The position numbers and the translations under genes are program-made. Of a DNA stretch of 64,000 bases, positions 1 through 9,270 are shown one piece after another. The stretch's first letter is position 1; every line of letters begins with the position of its first letter. The DNA comes from Phycisphaerae bacterium. Its GTDB lineage: Bacteria; Planctomycetota; Phycisphaerae; Phycisphaerales; UBA1924. The DNA lies in assembly GCA_030432905.1 (NCBI GenBank), contig JAUILU010000001.1:310001-374000 (forward strand). Direction: 5' to 3'. The notes beneath the pieces were generated by a model that searched no databases, had not been told where the DNA came from, and was given only the letters and a program-made list of their open reading frames with translations.

Positions 1-114
1 GCGGAAATCGCTCGATTAATAGCGATCTCTGGCGGCTCAGTAGGGACCAAAAGAGCAAGTACAGCGGCGGTCAGTGTCAGCATGCTCGCAGTCTACAGCA
101 ACCTACACTTGCAC

Positions 115-1008
115 ATGACCAAAGAACACCCAGGCGTCACTCTCCGAAACCGCATGGACTCAGGCGTTGTCGCCGCCCCGGGGGCCTTCAACGGGCTCGT
201 GGCGAGAGCGGTCAAGCAAGCTGGGTTCGAGGCGTGCTACCTCTCGGGCGGTGCTCTTTCTGCCTCGTCTGGTGTGCCGGACGTCGGCATCCTGAGTCTG
301 GATCGGTTCACGCAGGCTGTGCGTGAGGTCTCGATGAGCTCGGGCCTGCCCGTTATCGCCGACGCGGACACGGGGTTCGGCGAAGAAGAGATGGTCCGCC
401 GGACCGTGCTCGAGTACGACAATGCCGGGGCGGCGGGCTGCCACATCGAAGACCAGGTCTTCCCCAAGCGTTGCGGCCACCTCGCGGGCAAGGCACTCAT
501 CCCGATGGAGCAATCGGTCAGCAGGCTCAAGTGGGCGGTGCAGGCGTCGCAGGACTGCTCGAGCGGTTCGTTCATTGTGTGTGCTAGGACGGACGCTCGC
601 TCGGTCGATGGGCTCGGAGCAGCGATCGAGCGTGCCCATGCTTATGCCGAGGCTGGCGCACAGATGATCTTCCCGGAAGGCTTGCACTCCGAGGACGAGT
701 TCGGGCGCTTTGCCGACGAGCTGGGCAAGCTGTGCAAGAACCCGCCCTACCTGCTGGCCAACATGACCGAGTTCGGCAAGACCCCGATCATCCCGCTCGA
801 ACGATTCGGAGAGCTCGGGTACCAATTCGTGATCTTCCCGGTCTCGACTCTCCGCACCGCGATGGGAGCCGTCACACGGATGCTGGCGGATCTCAAAGCC
901 ACCGGTTCGGTCGCCAACTCACTGGACGAAATGCAGAACCGGGCCGACCTCTACAGCATGCTCGGCTACGAGCCTCAGGGCGAGGGCTGGAGCTTCCCGA
1001 GCCACTAA
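115..1008 (+). CDS. prpB: Methylisocitrate lyase (PrpB-like, isocitrate lyase/PEP mutase superfamily)
   Basis: Predicted to cleave 2-methylisocitrate into pyruvate and succinate in the cytosolic methylcitrate cycle for propionyl-CoA. The 297-residue product has the PEP-mutase barrel signature: a Mg-binding ADADTGFG segment near residue 82, EDQ near 112, and the catalytic loop KRCGH with Cys120. Length fits the PrpB family. An in-frame ATG lies 33 bases upstream (82), but the added residues resemble nothing in the family and neither start has a good Shine-Dalgarno sequence, so the start is uncertain. A methylcitrate synthase-like gene follows 94 bases downstream on the same strand, which supports PrpB over an oxaloacetate decarboxylase or carboxyphosphonoenolpyruvate mutase relative. 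No prpD or acnD is visible. Confidence 0.85.
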   Translation: MTKEHPGVTLRNRMDSGVVAAPGAFNGLVARAVKQAGFEACYLSGGALSASSGVPDVGILSLDRFTQAVREVSMSSGLPVIADADTGFGEEEMVRRTVLEYDNAGAAGCHIEDQVFPKRCGHLAGKALIPMEQSVSRLKWAVQASQDCSSGSFIVCARTDARSVDGLGAAIERAHAYAEAGAQMIFPEGLHSEDEFGRFADELGKLCKNPPYLLANMTEFGKTPIIPLERFGELGYQFVIFPVSTLRTAMGAVTRMLADLKATGSVANSLDEMQNRADLYSMLGYEPQGEGWSFPSH

Positions 1009-1046
1009 ACAGGGCGCAGAGACAGGCGTTTCTGGGGCGTATAGTG

Positions 1047-1054
1047 TGTATACA
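1047..1054. repeat. TGTATACA palindrome upstream of prpC
   Basis: Perfect 8-bp palindrome in the prpB-prpC gap, about 50 bases before the prpC start. The same octamer occurs at 21526-21533 and 60158-60165, also outside genes. It could be a regulator half-site or chance; nothing else supports a role. Confidence 0.25.
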
Positions 1055-1102
1055 GGCCGCCGTTTGGCCCTGATTCACACATACGCAGCGGAGACTCTAC
1101 CC

Positions 1103-2257
1103 ATGTCAGCCACCAAGCCCGCCGGACTCGAAGGTGTTGTTGCCGGCGATACCGCCATTTGTTCTGTCGAGCAGGGTGCCCTGATCTACCGCGGCTACGA
1201 GATCCACGATCTTGCCGCCAACGCGTGCTTCGAGGACGTCGCCTACCTCCTGCTCCACGGCGAGAAGCCGAACGCCGAGCAGAGCCGATTCTTCAAGGAC
1301 GAACTCATCGCCAACCGCGCTCTGTCGCCCCAGGCGATTCAGACACTCAAGCTCTGCGGCCCGCTCCTCGAGCAGGGCTCAGCCGTTCCGATGGATGTTG
1401 TCCGCACGGTTCTCTCGGTCATCGGCAACGGCGACGCGGACTGCCAGGACAACTCACCGGAGGCCAACCTCCGCAAAGCGACCCGCATCGTCGCCAAGAT
1501 CCCGACCATCATCGGGCACATGCAGAACATCATCGACGGCAAAGAGATCATCGGCCAGGACACAGGCGGCGACGCGAACCTCTCGCACGCGGCGAACCTG
1601 CTCTACATGATGACGGGCGAGCGCCCGACCGCCGAAGCCGAGAAGGTCATGGACGTCTCGCTCATCCTGTACGCCGAGCACGACTACAACGCCTCGACGT
1701 TTACGAGCCGCGTCATCGCGGGCACGCTGAGCGACATGCACGGCGCGATGACCGGCGCAGTCGCGGCTCTCAAAGGCCCGCTGCACGGCGGTGCGAACGA
1801 AGCCGCGATGGTCATGCTCGCCGAGATCACCGAGTTCGTCAACGCGGGCAAAGGAAGCGTCAACGACTGGATGCAGGACGCGTTCGCAACCAAGAAGAAG
1901 CTCATGGGCTTCGGTCACCGCGTCTACAAGAACGGCGACCACCGTGCCCCGATCCTCCACGCACTCGGACGCAAGGTCGCCGACCAGAAGGGCGGCGAGT
2001 TCGTCAGACTCTTCGAGATCGGTGAGGAAGTCCAGCAGATCATGGAAACGCAGAAGACGATCTACCCGAACGTCGACTTCCCCTGCGGCATGACGTACTA
2101 CACGATGGGCATCCCCGTTCCCCAGTACACCCCGATCTTCGTTGCGAGCCGCGTGACCGGCTGGGCCGCCCACATCATGGAGCAGCACGCCAACAACCGC
2201 CTGATCCGCCCGATCGCCAACTACACCGGCCCGGCGCTGCGGAACTGGAACGACTGA
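1103..2257 (+). CDS. prpC: 2-methylcitrate synthase / citrate synthase
   Basis: Condenses propionyl-CoA (or acetyl-CoA) with oxaloacetate. The 384-residue protein carries the citrate-synthase catalytic set: His in GPLHGGANE, His in GFGHRVYKNGDHRAP, and the Asp of YPNVDFPCG. The stretch LYAEHDYNASTFTSRV is typical of the PrpC/type II short citrate synthase group. ATG 1103 is preferred to the upstream in-frame start at 1046, because MSATKPAGLEGVVAGDT aligns with the normal N-terminus. Pairing with the PrpB-like gene argues for the methylcitrate cycle. A dual role as the main citrate synthase cannot be excluded from sequence. A palindrome TGTATACA at 1047-1054 lies just upstream. Confidence 0.88.
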   Translation: MSATKPAGLEGVVAGDTAICSVEQGALIYRGYEIHDLAANACFEDVAYLLLHGEKPNAEQSRFFKDELIANRALSPQAIQTLKLCGPLLEQGSAVPMDVVRTVLSVIGNGDADCQDNSPEANLRKATRIVAKIPTIIGHMQNIIDGKEIIGQDTGGDANLSHAANLLYMMTGERPTAEAEKVMDVSLILYAEHDYNASTFTSRVIAGTLSDMHGAMTGAVAALKGPLHGGANEAAMVMLAEITEFVNAGKGSVNDWMQDAFATKKKLMGFGHRVYKNGDHRAPILHALGRKVADQKGGEFVRLFEIGEEVQQIMETQKTIYPNVDFPCGMTYYTMGIPVPQYTPIFVASRVTGWAAHIMEQHANNRLIRPIANYTGPALRNWND

Positions 2258-2264
2258 TCCCAGG

Positions 2265-3953
2265 TTAGCTGTACAGCAATTCGTGATAGATCGCGTCCAC
2301 GGTGGTCACGTGCTCAGGGTAGCTCGTGAGCGTGGACGCGTCGTGCACTGACTTCGCGCTCGGGATTGGGATCTCGCCCGTGACCAGTTGTGTGACGCGT
2401 GCCGCGAGTTTATCTGGGCAGCCACCTGGGAAAAAGAGCCCGTTGCCCGGCGCACCAGTTTCATTATCGATGGGTTTGATCGTGTCCGCAGCACCGCCGA
2501 GCCTGGCCGCGATGATCATTTTGCCGGCGTGCAGGTGCTCCCACATCACAAGCGGCGAGTTGTCGAACCAGATGTGCGGCAGAACACCAACGTCGTACTC
2601 GCCGCTGGCCGCGATGAGCTGGATGAGGTCGTAACCGCCCAGAAAGTTCACTTCGGAGAACTTGGCCATTCGTTTGCGGAATGACCAATCGCCGCCGTGT
2701 GCGCGGATGACGAATTGGGACCGTTTGCGGACATCGGCATCGAGCAACTCGATCGCTCTGACGAGGACCTCCAAGCCTTTGTTGGGCCGGACTGTGCCAA
2801 AGAAACCGAACCGCAAAGGTCGGTTTGCTGAACTTGCTTCCCAAGGGACTTGGTCGTAGAAGGGTGAACGGCGAGCCTTCCGGTTGATCTGATCGAAATG
2901 CGGCTGACCGTATCGAACAACCCTGAGCTTTGATTCCTCGGCACCCATCGATGCGTGCAATTTTGCGTTGAATTCCGAAGGGGGAGTCACAAGATCAGCG
3001 GCATTGAGTGCTTCGACACCAGCAATCCTTCTCTTGCCGTAGTCGTTGAGCACCGCGAGATGCACATCCCTGTTCGTCACGAACCGTTCGTTTGCATCGA
3101 GATCGAGGCACACAGGCTCGCGTGGAGACTGTTCTGTAGTATCAGAGAACCGGTGCTGGATTGTGCCCGCGGGGTTGCCATTGGCATCATGGCCCTTGGC
3201 AATCTCTGGGTCAGAGTGAGCATTGCGTGCGACAAGGTTGGGCTGATCAGGTGAATCGCCGCTTGCTGCTTTCTTGAGCACCCGCTTTGCCTTGAGCTTG
3301 ATAAGCTCGGCCTGCTTCGGTCCGAGCACGCGTTCGGCTGATCTCATCGTGATCCGCTTGGCCTTCTTTACGCCAGGTGGCGGCTCATCGAGGCAACCAA
3401 CGCACCGCTCGCCGCCCTCGTAGTCAAAGCACAACTCGTGCTCGTTGTGAATCAGATCAACCTGCGGGCAGACGTGCCAGTAGTTGTGGAGCGTGACCAC
3501 GGCCTTCATACCCGCAGCCCTGATCTCCCGAATCAGATCCAAGCCCTGACCTTCGAGCGAATGAGAATGCACTATTTCTACATCGCGCGACCGCAGAAAC
3601 TCAACGACCTTGCGCGACTGTCCTGGTGAACTAGCTTCTTGAACGGGGTTGCGAAAGTTTGCAGCCGACGGCGACAGGTTCGGGCTGTTGATGAGTTCAA
3701 AGCACTCAACCCCTCGCCAGTTCTCACGGTGCTTGATGCGCATACCCGGCACGACCGAGTACTTGAACCCACTGGAGAGATACAAGACCTTGTGTCCCAT
3801 CATCGCCAGCCCCGCGGCGAGCTCTGAGGCATTCAAGTTGTACCCGGTTCCCTCGGCGGCCTGCAGCGCCAGACGCGCCCAGCCGAGGATTGCGATGGTC
3901 CTCGGGTGCTGCGTCCTTGGCCATTCTGGGATCGTTTGATGCCCGTCCTGCAT
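2265..3953 (-). CDS. Glycosyltransferase family 4 protein
   Basis: Predicted retaining GT-B glycosyltransferase of about 562 residues, probably cytoplasmic and acting on a cell-surface glycan or lipid-linked sugar. The N-terminal half has the GT4 acceptor domain (Ala/Gly-rich start, HSHSLEGQGLDLI, VTLHNYWHVCPQ). The C-terminal donor domain shows LRFGFFGTVRPNKGLEVLV followed by the GVLPHIWFDNSPLVMWEHL region that ends in the sugar-nucleotide site. A four-Cys cluster (CPQ, CFDY, C-V-G-C) near residues 155-185 is shared with the other GT4 in this operon. A long charged linker of roughly 90 residues between the domains is unusual. ATG 3953 is chosen over 4028: it leaves an 11-base gap to the upstream GT2 gene instead of a 64-base overlap. 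Last gene of a three-glycosyltransferase operon. Substrate unknown. Confidence 0.85.
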   Translation of the reverse strand: MQDGHQTIPEWPRTQHPRTIAILGWARLALQAAEGTGYNLNASELAAGLAMMGHKVLYLSSGFKYSVVPGMRIKHRENWRGVECFELINSPNLSPSAANFRNPVQEASSPGQSRKVVEFLRSRDVEIVHSHSLEGQGLDLIREIRAAGMKAVVTLHNYWHVCPQVDLIHNEHELCFDYEGGERCVGCLDEPPPGVKKAKRITMRSAERVLGPKQAELIKLKAKRVLKKAASGDSPDQPNLVARNAHSDPEIAKGHDANGNPAGTIQHRFSDTTEQSPREPVCLDLDANERFVTNRDVHLAVLNDYGKRRIAGVEALNAADLVTPPSEFNAKLHASMGAEESKLRVVRYGQPHFDQINRKARRSPFYDQVPWEASSANRPLRFGFFGTVRPNKGLEVLVRAIELLDADVRKRSQFVIRAHGGDWSFRKRMAKFSEVNFLGGYDLIQLIAASGEYDVGVLPHIWFDNSPLVMWEHLHAGKMIIAARLGGAADTIKPIDNETGAPGNGLFFPGGCPDKLAARVTQLVTGEIPIPSAKSVHDASTLTSYPEHVTTVDAIYHELLYS

Positions 3954-3964
3954 CTGATCTCCCG

Positions 3965-5659
3965 CTACACAGCCGCCGGCTTCGCCCGCACAACATTGAG
4001 AACAACGCGCACACCGAGTAACGCCCATCGCGATGCGTACTTCAGTTTGACACGCAACCCGTCACGCTCGCGTCGTGCCACGGTCATGTCGTCGGATTGG
4101 ACATGGATCGTGTTCCTGCCGCGAACGAGCGGGAAGTCGTTGTGCCCATCGAACACTACCACAGCCGCGGGCGGCGACCGGAACCAATCAAGCTGTGTAT
4201 CGATCTTGTTGAACCGATCGTGCACATACTCCCTTAACTCAGGCCGATTGGCCCCTTCGACCGGCGGCTCCCCGCCGTGGACCGGCATCGCGGAGCCGTC
4301 TCGTGCAAGCACAATCCACGCTGGTTGGTCAGCCGCTTTGCCAGAACTGATCAGTTCGTTGGCGACCTTGCTCCTGAATCGTTCCGCGACCAGTGCGGTT
4401 TCGTGCGTAGGGCATGAGAGTACAACTCTTTTGCCACCCGAAAGTGCCCCCGCGCGAGTGAGAGCGTCTACTGCAGATTCGGTTTCACTGCTCGGTGCAT
4501 AGAGCTTTCCACCCTTGCCCGCAAGCGAGTCAGCGACCGCCCGCATCAGCAGGTCCGCCTCGTAGAGCCGGCGGTTGAGGATTGCTGTCTTGGCCTGGCT
4601 CATCAATCTCGCGGACCACTTGAAGAGCGTCTTGCGGAGGCGTTGTTCGCCAACGTTTCGCCTGATCATCCACGCAAGGTTGCGATTGAGGTAGTAGCCA
4701 CGCTCGGGCGTGAGCTTGTGGCTCCAGGGCGTGTGGTAGACGATCGCGTCGAGCGCACAGACCACTCGCTTTCCTTTGCCCTTAAACCGAAGGCACCAGT
4801 CGGCGTCGTCGCAGTAGATAAAGAACCGCTCGTCCCAGTAGCCCACCTCGCACACGTCTTTCCAGCGGGCGAGCATGCTGCACGCGCTGACGATATCGAC
4901 ATCGCGCACACCCGAGTAGATCGGCTTGCCCGCCTCGTCGCGCGAAGTGCTCTGCCACTGGTAATGCTCAGTTGCGAGTGGGTTGCTCTCACCCGGCTCC
5001 GGACCCATCAAGCCCGTGGTTTCGTCGAAATAAATCGTGCTCTCGATGGTTGTTCTGCGGTCGCCGAGGTCGACCGTGCGCGAACCGACGAGCGAGATCT
5101 CCTGATCCTGCTTGGCGGCCTCGAGCAACTCACGCAGCGCCTCTGCGGGCAGATCGATGTCGTCATCGAGCAACCAGATAAAGTCCGGCGCGTCTTTGTC
5201 GCCAGACCGACCGAACGCGTGCTCGACATACTTGAAGCCGGTGTTGAATCCGCCGCAGCCTCCGAGGTTGTCGCTGTTGCTGACAACCGTCAGCGACGCG
5301 AAGCCCGGGAGATTCCGTGCGTTATCCAGAGTCTCAGCATCAGAGAAACTCGGCAAAAGAGCTTGCGAGGTTTGGTTCTTGACGACACAGTCCGGCTGAA
5401 ATTTAGTGGATATGTGCTCAGCTGTGCCGTCGGTTGATGCGTTGTCAACGACCACGACGTGCAGCGCGGGGCAAATGCGTGCCTGGGCCACAAGGGCATC
5501 GAGCACCGAGGAAACCATCTCTTTGCGGTTCCACGTGACGACGATTGCCACGACAGTCGCCTGCAGCGTGGCGGTGTTTGCCTGGCTGTCTTCGCGTTCG
5601 GCTTCTTCCGTACAGATTGGAATGCTCTCAGTTTCCTGCACCGCTGCTCCGACGTCCAT
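3965..5659 (-). CDS. Glycosyltransferase family 2 protein (galactofuranosyl/rhamnosyltransferase-like)
   Basis: A 564-residue GT-A glycosyltransferase. After an about 30-residue leader comes the fold start VVAIVVTWNRKEMV, then VVVDNASTDGT, the metal-binding LLDDDIDLP motif, and the acceptor-side motif YWDERFFIYCDDADWCLRF, all typical of GlfT2/WbbL-type GT2 enzymes. A C-terminal region of roughly 150 residues past the catalytic domain (from about residue 400) is not recognised; it contains VVLSCPTHETALVAERF and may be a separate domain. The start codon (5657-5659) abuts the stop codon of the upstream GT4 gene, and the downstream GT4 starts 11 bases past the stop, so the three are almost certainly one transcript. 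Likely builds a surface polysaccharide; donor and acceptor cannot be read from sequence. Confidence 0.85.
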   Translation of the reverse strand: MDVGAAVQETESIPICTEEAEREDSQANTATLQATVVAIVVTWNRKEMVSSVLDALVAQARICPALHVVVVDNASTDGTAEHISTKFQPDCVVKNQTSQALLPSFSDAETLDNARNLPGFASLTVVSNSDNLGGCGGFNTGFKYVEHAFGRSGDKDAPDFIWLLDDDIDLPAEALRELLEAAKQDQEISLVGSRTVDLGDRRTTIESTIYFDETTGLMGPEPGESNPLATEHYQWQSTSRDEAGKPIYSGVRDVDIVSACSMLARWKDVCEVGYWDERFFIYCDDADWCLRFKGKGKRVVCALDAIVYHTPWSHKLTPERGYYLNRNLAWMIRRNVGEQRLRKTLFKWSARLMSQAKTAILNRRLYEADLLMRAVADSLAGKGGKLYAPSSETESAVDALTRAGALSGGKRVVLSCPTHETALVAERFRSKVANELISSGKAADQPAWIVLARDGSAMPVHGGEPPVEGANRPELREYVHDRFNKIDTQLDWFRSPPAAVVVFDGHNDFPLVRGRNTIHVQSDDMTVARRERDGLRVKLKYASRWALLGVRVVLNVVRAKPAAV

Positions 5660-7156
5660 TCAGTGTCCCGCTCGCTGCCGATTCGGCAACTCTAGCGTTT
5701 GTTCATAGACAGCGACAACCTCTTGTGCGTGATCCGCCAAAGTTGGCCCCGGTCTCACCCCGGCCCAGAGCCGATCGATCAAATCAGGCTCGGTTAGAAG
5801 CCTTGTGATCTGCCGAGCCGCGTCAGCGCGGTCGTTTCCACGGAATAAAAGGCTGTCTTTGCCGTGCTCGACCCGGTCGGGGATGCCGCCGAGCCGCGAC
5901 GCAAGAACGGGCAAGCCTCGTGATTGAAACTCCATGAGTGTCTGCGGCCCGTTGTCCCACCAGACCGAAGGCACCACGCCGATGTCACACCCGGCAAGCA
6001 ATTCCGAAATCCTGTCCGGTTCGTATGCCCCGCCAAGACGAAGCCCAGCGAGCCTCGGTCTGATTGCCTCGGCTCTCGCACGCACAGATGGACAGCCCGG
6101 CCCGAACGCGCTCAGATGGATCCTGCCTCGCAGTTCTGGGCTGAGTCGCCCGATCGAATCGACGAGCATCGGCAGGCCTTTGTAGTAGTTGTTGAAGCCG
6201 AGGAACACGAGCCGGAGCACGCCGTCCGGATCGGCCTCTGGCTGCGTCAAGCGTTCCGCCGAACGTGTCCCGATGAGTTGTGTCTGGACCAGATCCCTGC
6301 GAACACCCATCGATACCGCAAGCTCATTCACAAAGTTAGAAACAGCGAGCACACGGTCGCAGGCATTAAGCGCCCTCACGAATTGCTGACGACGCTCCCC
6401 GTAACAATTGCTCGAAATTTGAGACGCCCCGCTCGATGGCGGGGAGTTATCGAGCGGCTGCCAATAGTCATGGCCTTGGGAGATCAGTTCCGCCGAAGCG
6501 GTCGTCAGTCTGCCATCTTCTTCGAACTCCAATACCGGTGGCAACGGTGGAGGCTCGATACTCGGCGGCGGAGCCACCACTACACCCGCTCGCCTTCGAC
6601 GCTCTGCATCCACGTCAATCGGAGACTCGCACGTCTCGCAAGCGACGCCCCCCTGATAGTCGAGACAAGGCAGGCGGCGCCCACGCATCAGATAGACCTG
6701 CGGGCAGAACGGGTGGTGGTTGTGCAGACTCATCACCACCCGCACGCCGGCCCCAACCGCCGCATCAACGCACGAAGCAGCAAGACCCTCCAGCGAATGA
6801 ACGTGCAGAACATCCGGCTTCCAGTGCGCCAATATCTCGGTAATGAGCCGATCCAGAACCGGATTCTGGCCCTCGCTGCACGCCTCCCCGAACTGCCAGA
6901 GCGAGGGGGCCAGGATCGGTGAGTTCAGGATCTGGAGCCGATCGATACCCTCCCACGGCTCAAGTGCCAGCCAGGCGGGCTCGCCGACTTCGGAGCCGCA
7001 ACTCCTTGGTGTGTAAGCACTCCCGGACGAAAGCACAGCCACGGCGTGCCCGAGCGACCGCTGTTCCAGGGCCAGCGACCGCATGTAACCCGCGATCCCC
7101 CCGGCCGAGGCGGGGCCGTCTTCGAGGGGAGCGAAATTGACGTGCATGATCCGCAT
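5660..7156 (-). CDS. Glycosyltransferase family 4 protein
   Basis: First gene of the three-gene glycosyltransferase operon; 498 residues. The N-terminal GT-B domain begins MRIMHVNFAPLEDGPASAGG with the glycine-rich acceptor-side loop. VLHVHSLEGLAASC and VVMSLHNHHPFCPQ follow, then the same four-Cys arrangement (CPQ, C-L-D-Y, C-E-T-C) as the GT4 at 2265-3953. The donor domain has LRLVFLGFNNYYKGLPMLV and CDIGVVPSVWWDNGPQTLMEF, with the nucleotide-sugar binding region. The next gene starts directly at the stop. The shared Cys cluster suggests the two GT4 proteins are paralogues, or at least bind metal in a similar way. Role in surface glycan assembly is inferred from clustering only. Confidence 0.85.
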   Translation of the reverse strand: MRIMHVNFAPLEDGPASAGGIAGYMRSLALEQRSLGHAVAVLSSGSAYTPRSCGSEVGEPAWLALEPWEGIDRLQILNSPILAPSLWQFGEACSEGQNPVLDRLITEILAHWKPDVLHVHSLEGLAASCVDAAVGAGVRVVMSLHNHHPFCPQVYLMRGRRLPCLDYQGGVACETCESPIDVDAERRRRAGVVVAPPPSIEPPPLPPVLEFEEDGRLTTASAELISQGHDYWQPLDNSPPSSGASQISSNCYGERRQQFVRALNACDRVLAVSNFVNELAVSMGVRRDLVQTQLIGTRSAERLTQPEADPDGVLRLVFLGFNNYYKGLPMLVDSIGRLSPELRGRIHLSAFGPGCPSVRARAEAIRPRLAGLRLGGAYEPDRISELLAGCDIGVVPSVWWDNGPQTLMEFQSRGLPVLASRLGGIPDRVEHGKDSLLFRGNDRADAARQITRLLTEPDLIDRLWAGVRPGPTLADHAQEVVAVYEQTLELPNRQRAGH

Positions 7157-7256
7157 CTGGCAAACTCTAAGGCAACAACACGGCCCGATTGGCCCTCCGG
7201 GCCTGCCGTGACGATATAGTTATGCAGACCCAACCGCTTGGGTCTTGGGAGTCGCC

Positions 7257-7655
7257 ATGCTCAAAGAGTGGTACAGATCGAAGAGGCTGGCAGTCGAGAA
7301 GCAGATCGCGTACCTGCACAAGCTCAGGCTTCGCGCGTTCGGTATCGTGCTCGGTCTCGGGCTTGCCGCGTTCGGCTTGGTGAGCATGACCGTGCTCCCA
7401 GCGATCCCTGTCTTTGTCGGCGCTGTCGCGGTCGCGGCGCTCGTGGTCAACAAGGTCGCGGCGCAGCTGAGCAACACGGTCTGCATCGGTTGCGGCACCA
7501 AGATCGATTCCGAACCCGTCGGCCAGTACGGCGTCGTATGCCCGAAGTGCGGCACCATCTCCGCCTCTTCCAAGTTTGACTCGGCTGAACTCTCAGAATG
7601 GCCCGCTGAGAAGTCCGAGGAACAAGCCGACCTCGAATCCGACGAAACCGTCTAA
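7257..7655 (+). CDS. Small membrane protein with C-terminal zinc ribbon
   Basis: A 132-residue protein with a basic N-terminus (MLKEWYRSKRLAVEKQ), one hydrophobic hairpin of two membrane segments around residues 30-67, and a zinc-ribbon pair CIGC and CPKC separated by about 17 residues. The tail is acidic. It looks like an inner-membrane protein with a cytosolic zinc ribbon; function unknown. The in-frame TTG at 7245 is a less likely start than ATG 7257. It stands alone, convergent with trigger factor, with two hairpins between them. Confidence 0.65.
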   Translation: MLKEWYRSKRLAVEKQIAYLHKLRLRAFGIVLGLGLAAFGLVSMTVLPAIPVFVGAVAVAALVVNKVAAQLSNTVCIGCGTKIDSEPVGQYGVVCPKCGTISASSKFDSAELSEWPAEKSEEQADLESDETV

Positions 7656-7660
7656 CAAAC

Positions 7661-7684
7661 CGGGCACCCCTTGCGAGGTGCCCG
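7661..7684 (+). terminator. Hairpin after the zinc-ribbon gene
   Basis: An 8-bp perfect GC-rich stem (CGGGCACC with GGTGCCCG) with an 8-base loop starts 6 bases after the stop codon. No U-tract follows, so it may stabilise the 3' end or slow polymerase rather than terminate on its own. Confidence 0.45.
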
Positions 7685-7709
7685 ACGTGAATCAATTCGA
7701 ATTCTACCT

Positions 7710-7738
7710 AGCCCTGCCCGATCGGCGGGGCTTGTTTA
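7710..7738. terminator. Probable terminator between convergent genes
   Basis: Nine-bp stem AGCCCTGCC / GGCGGGGCT (one G-T pair) with loop CGATC, followed by TGTTT on the plus strand. It sits between the convergent zinc-ribbon gene and tig and could act for both. Confidence 0.5.
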
Positions 7739-9100
7739 TGCCTCGTTCTGCGACTTGGCGAACTTCTCCCACTCTTCCTTGGAGACCTCTTCGACCTCGG
7801 CGGTCGAGATGATCGCGTCGAGCGCTTTGTGCTCGAGGACCTGCTGGACGATGGTGCCGATCTGCTTGTTCTGGATCAGCTGCTGGCGCAGGCCCTCGGG
7901 GCGAACGCCCTGACGGAAGGCCATCTGTGCGATCGCGCCGTCAACTTCGGCCTGCTGGATCTGCACGTCGCGGTCCTCGGCGACCTTGTTGAGGATGAAG
8001 AAGAGCTTGGTCTCGCGTGCAGCCTCAGCGACGGAAGCCTCTCGGAGCTTGGCGACATTGGTCTCGATTTCCATTGCATCAACGCCGCGGTACATGAGTT
8101 CTGCACGCTTGCGCTGGAGCATCCGCTCGGTTTGCTTGGCTGTGAGGCGCTGGGGCAGATCCATCTCGACGTTCTTGAGAAGGTGAGCCGCGACCTGCTG
8201 ACGCATAACCGACTGCTGCTCGGCGGCTGCGCGCTGCTCGTTGCGGTTCTTGATGGCCTCTTCGAGCTGCTCCTTGGACTCCATGCCGAATCGCTCGAGC
8301 AGCGAATCAAGCTCGGCAGGGATAATGCGATCGATCCGCTCGATCTTGAACGTGATCACGAGATCCTGATCGCGGACAGCCTCGACTTCGTGGTGCTCCG
8401 GGCCCTTGGTTTTGATGGTGATTTCGTCGCCGGCCTTGGGCGTGCCGAGCTGCTTGGCGAAGTCGGAAACCATAACGCCGAGGATCATGCCCTCGTCGCC
8501 CTCTGGGACCTGGACAACAGCGCCGGGGATGTCGTGGATGGTCTCGTCGCCGGCTTTCATGATGCCGTGGCCCGAGAGGTAGTCGCCGGCTGCGGGAGTT
8601 TCCTGTTCATCGAGCTCGCCCTCAGCGAGGCAGATCTTCTCGATCTCCTCAGCGATGGCCTTGTCATCGACCTCGATCACCGGCTTCTTGATCGCCAGCT
8701 TATCGAGCTCCGGGACCTCAAAGGTCGGCAGGACCTCAACATCGACCTCGAACTTCAGCGGCTGGCCCCTTTCGAGCTGTGCGTCGGGGAGCGACTCGGA
8801 AATCGGGTCACCGACGACCTTGATGCCGTGCTCCTCGATGGCTTCCGAGTACGCCGAGGCAACGAGCTGGCTCTTGGTCTCGCCGTGGACGGATTCACCG
8901 AAGCGTTTCTCGAGCAGGCCTCGCGGGGCGTGGCCCTTGCGGAAACCCGGGAGGGCCGCTTCGCTGACGAGGGCGTCGAAGGACTCGTTGATCCGGCTCG
9001 TGACGACATCAGCGGGGACTTCGATCGCGAGCCGCTTGAGGCATGGCCCCGCGTCTGTAACGGTGCACGTGCTGATTCGCTGCTCGGTTGACTCGGACAT
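7736..9100 (-). CDS. tig: Trigger factor
   Basis: Ribosome-associated chaperone and peptidyl-prolyl isomerase, 454 residues. The N-terminal ribosome-binding signature reads GFRKGHAP at residues 52-59 (canonical GFRxGKxP, with His for the usual Lys at one position). A FKBP-like domain covers roughly 160-250, and the helical chaperone arms fill the C-terminal 200 residues. The open frame runs upstream to 9313, but that extension crosses the tRNA-Leu gene. ATG 9100, with AGGGAAGAG about 5 bases upstream, gives the normal N-terminus and length. No clpP/clpX neighbours are present, unlike in many bacteria. Confidence 0.95.
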   Translation of the reverse strand: MSESTEQRISTCTVTDAGPCLKRLAIEVPADVVTSRINESFDALVSEAALPGFRKGHAPRGLLEKRFGESVHGETKSQLVASAYSEAIEEHGIKVVGDPISESLPDAQLERGQPLKFEVDVEVLPTFEVPELDKLAIKKPVIEVDDKAIAEEIEKICLAEGELDEQETPAAGDYLSGHGIMKAGDETIHDIPGAVVQVPEGDEGMILGVMVSDFAKQLGTPKAGDEITIKTKGPEHHEVEAVRDQDLVITFKIERIDRIIPAELDSLLERFGMESKEQLEEAIKNRNEQRAAAEQQSVMRQQVAAHLLKNVEMDLPQRLTAKQTERMLQRKRAELMYRGVDAMEIETNVAKLREASVAEAARETKLFFILNKVAEDRDVQIQQAEVDGAIAQMAFRQGVRPEGLRQQLIQNKQIGTIVQQVLEHKALDAIISTAEVEEVSKEEWEKFAKSQNEA

Positions 9101-9270
9101 GGTCTCTTCCCTCGGCTGGGTTCGGTGGTTGATGCTGATATAACCGCCCCGGCAAACGGCCGGGCCGGGCTTTGGACAGGTGACAAGTGTAGAACCCTGC
9201 CCATGCCAGACCAAGCCGATCGGGCCCGATGGTTGACCGAAGGCCAAGTTGGGGGCATGATCGATCCGAG

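Noticed and set aside
7829..9091. Long plus-strand open frame across tig
   Set aside because: Mirror of the trigger factor codons; Leu/Asp-rich with no family signal.
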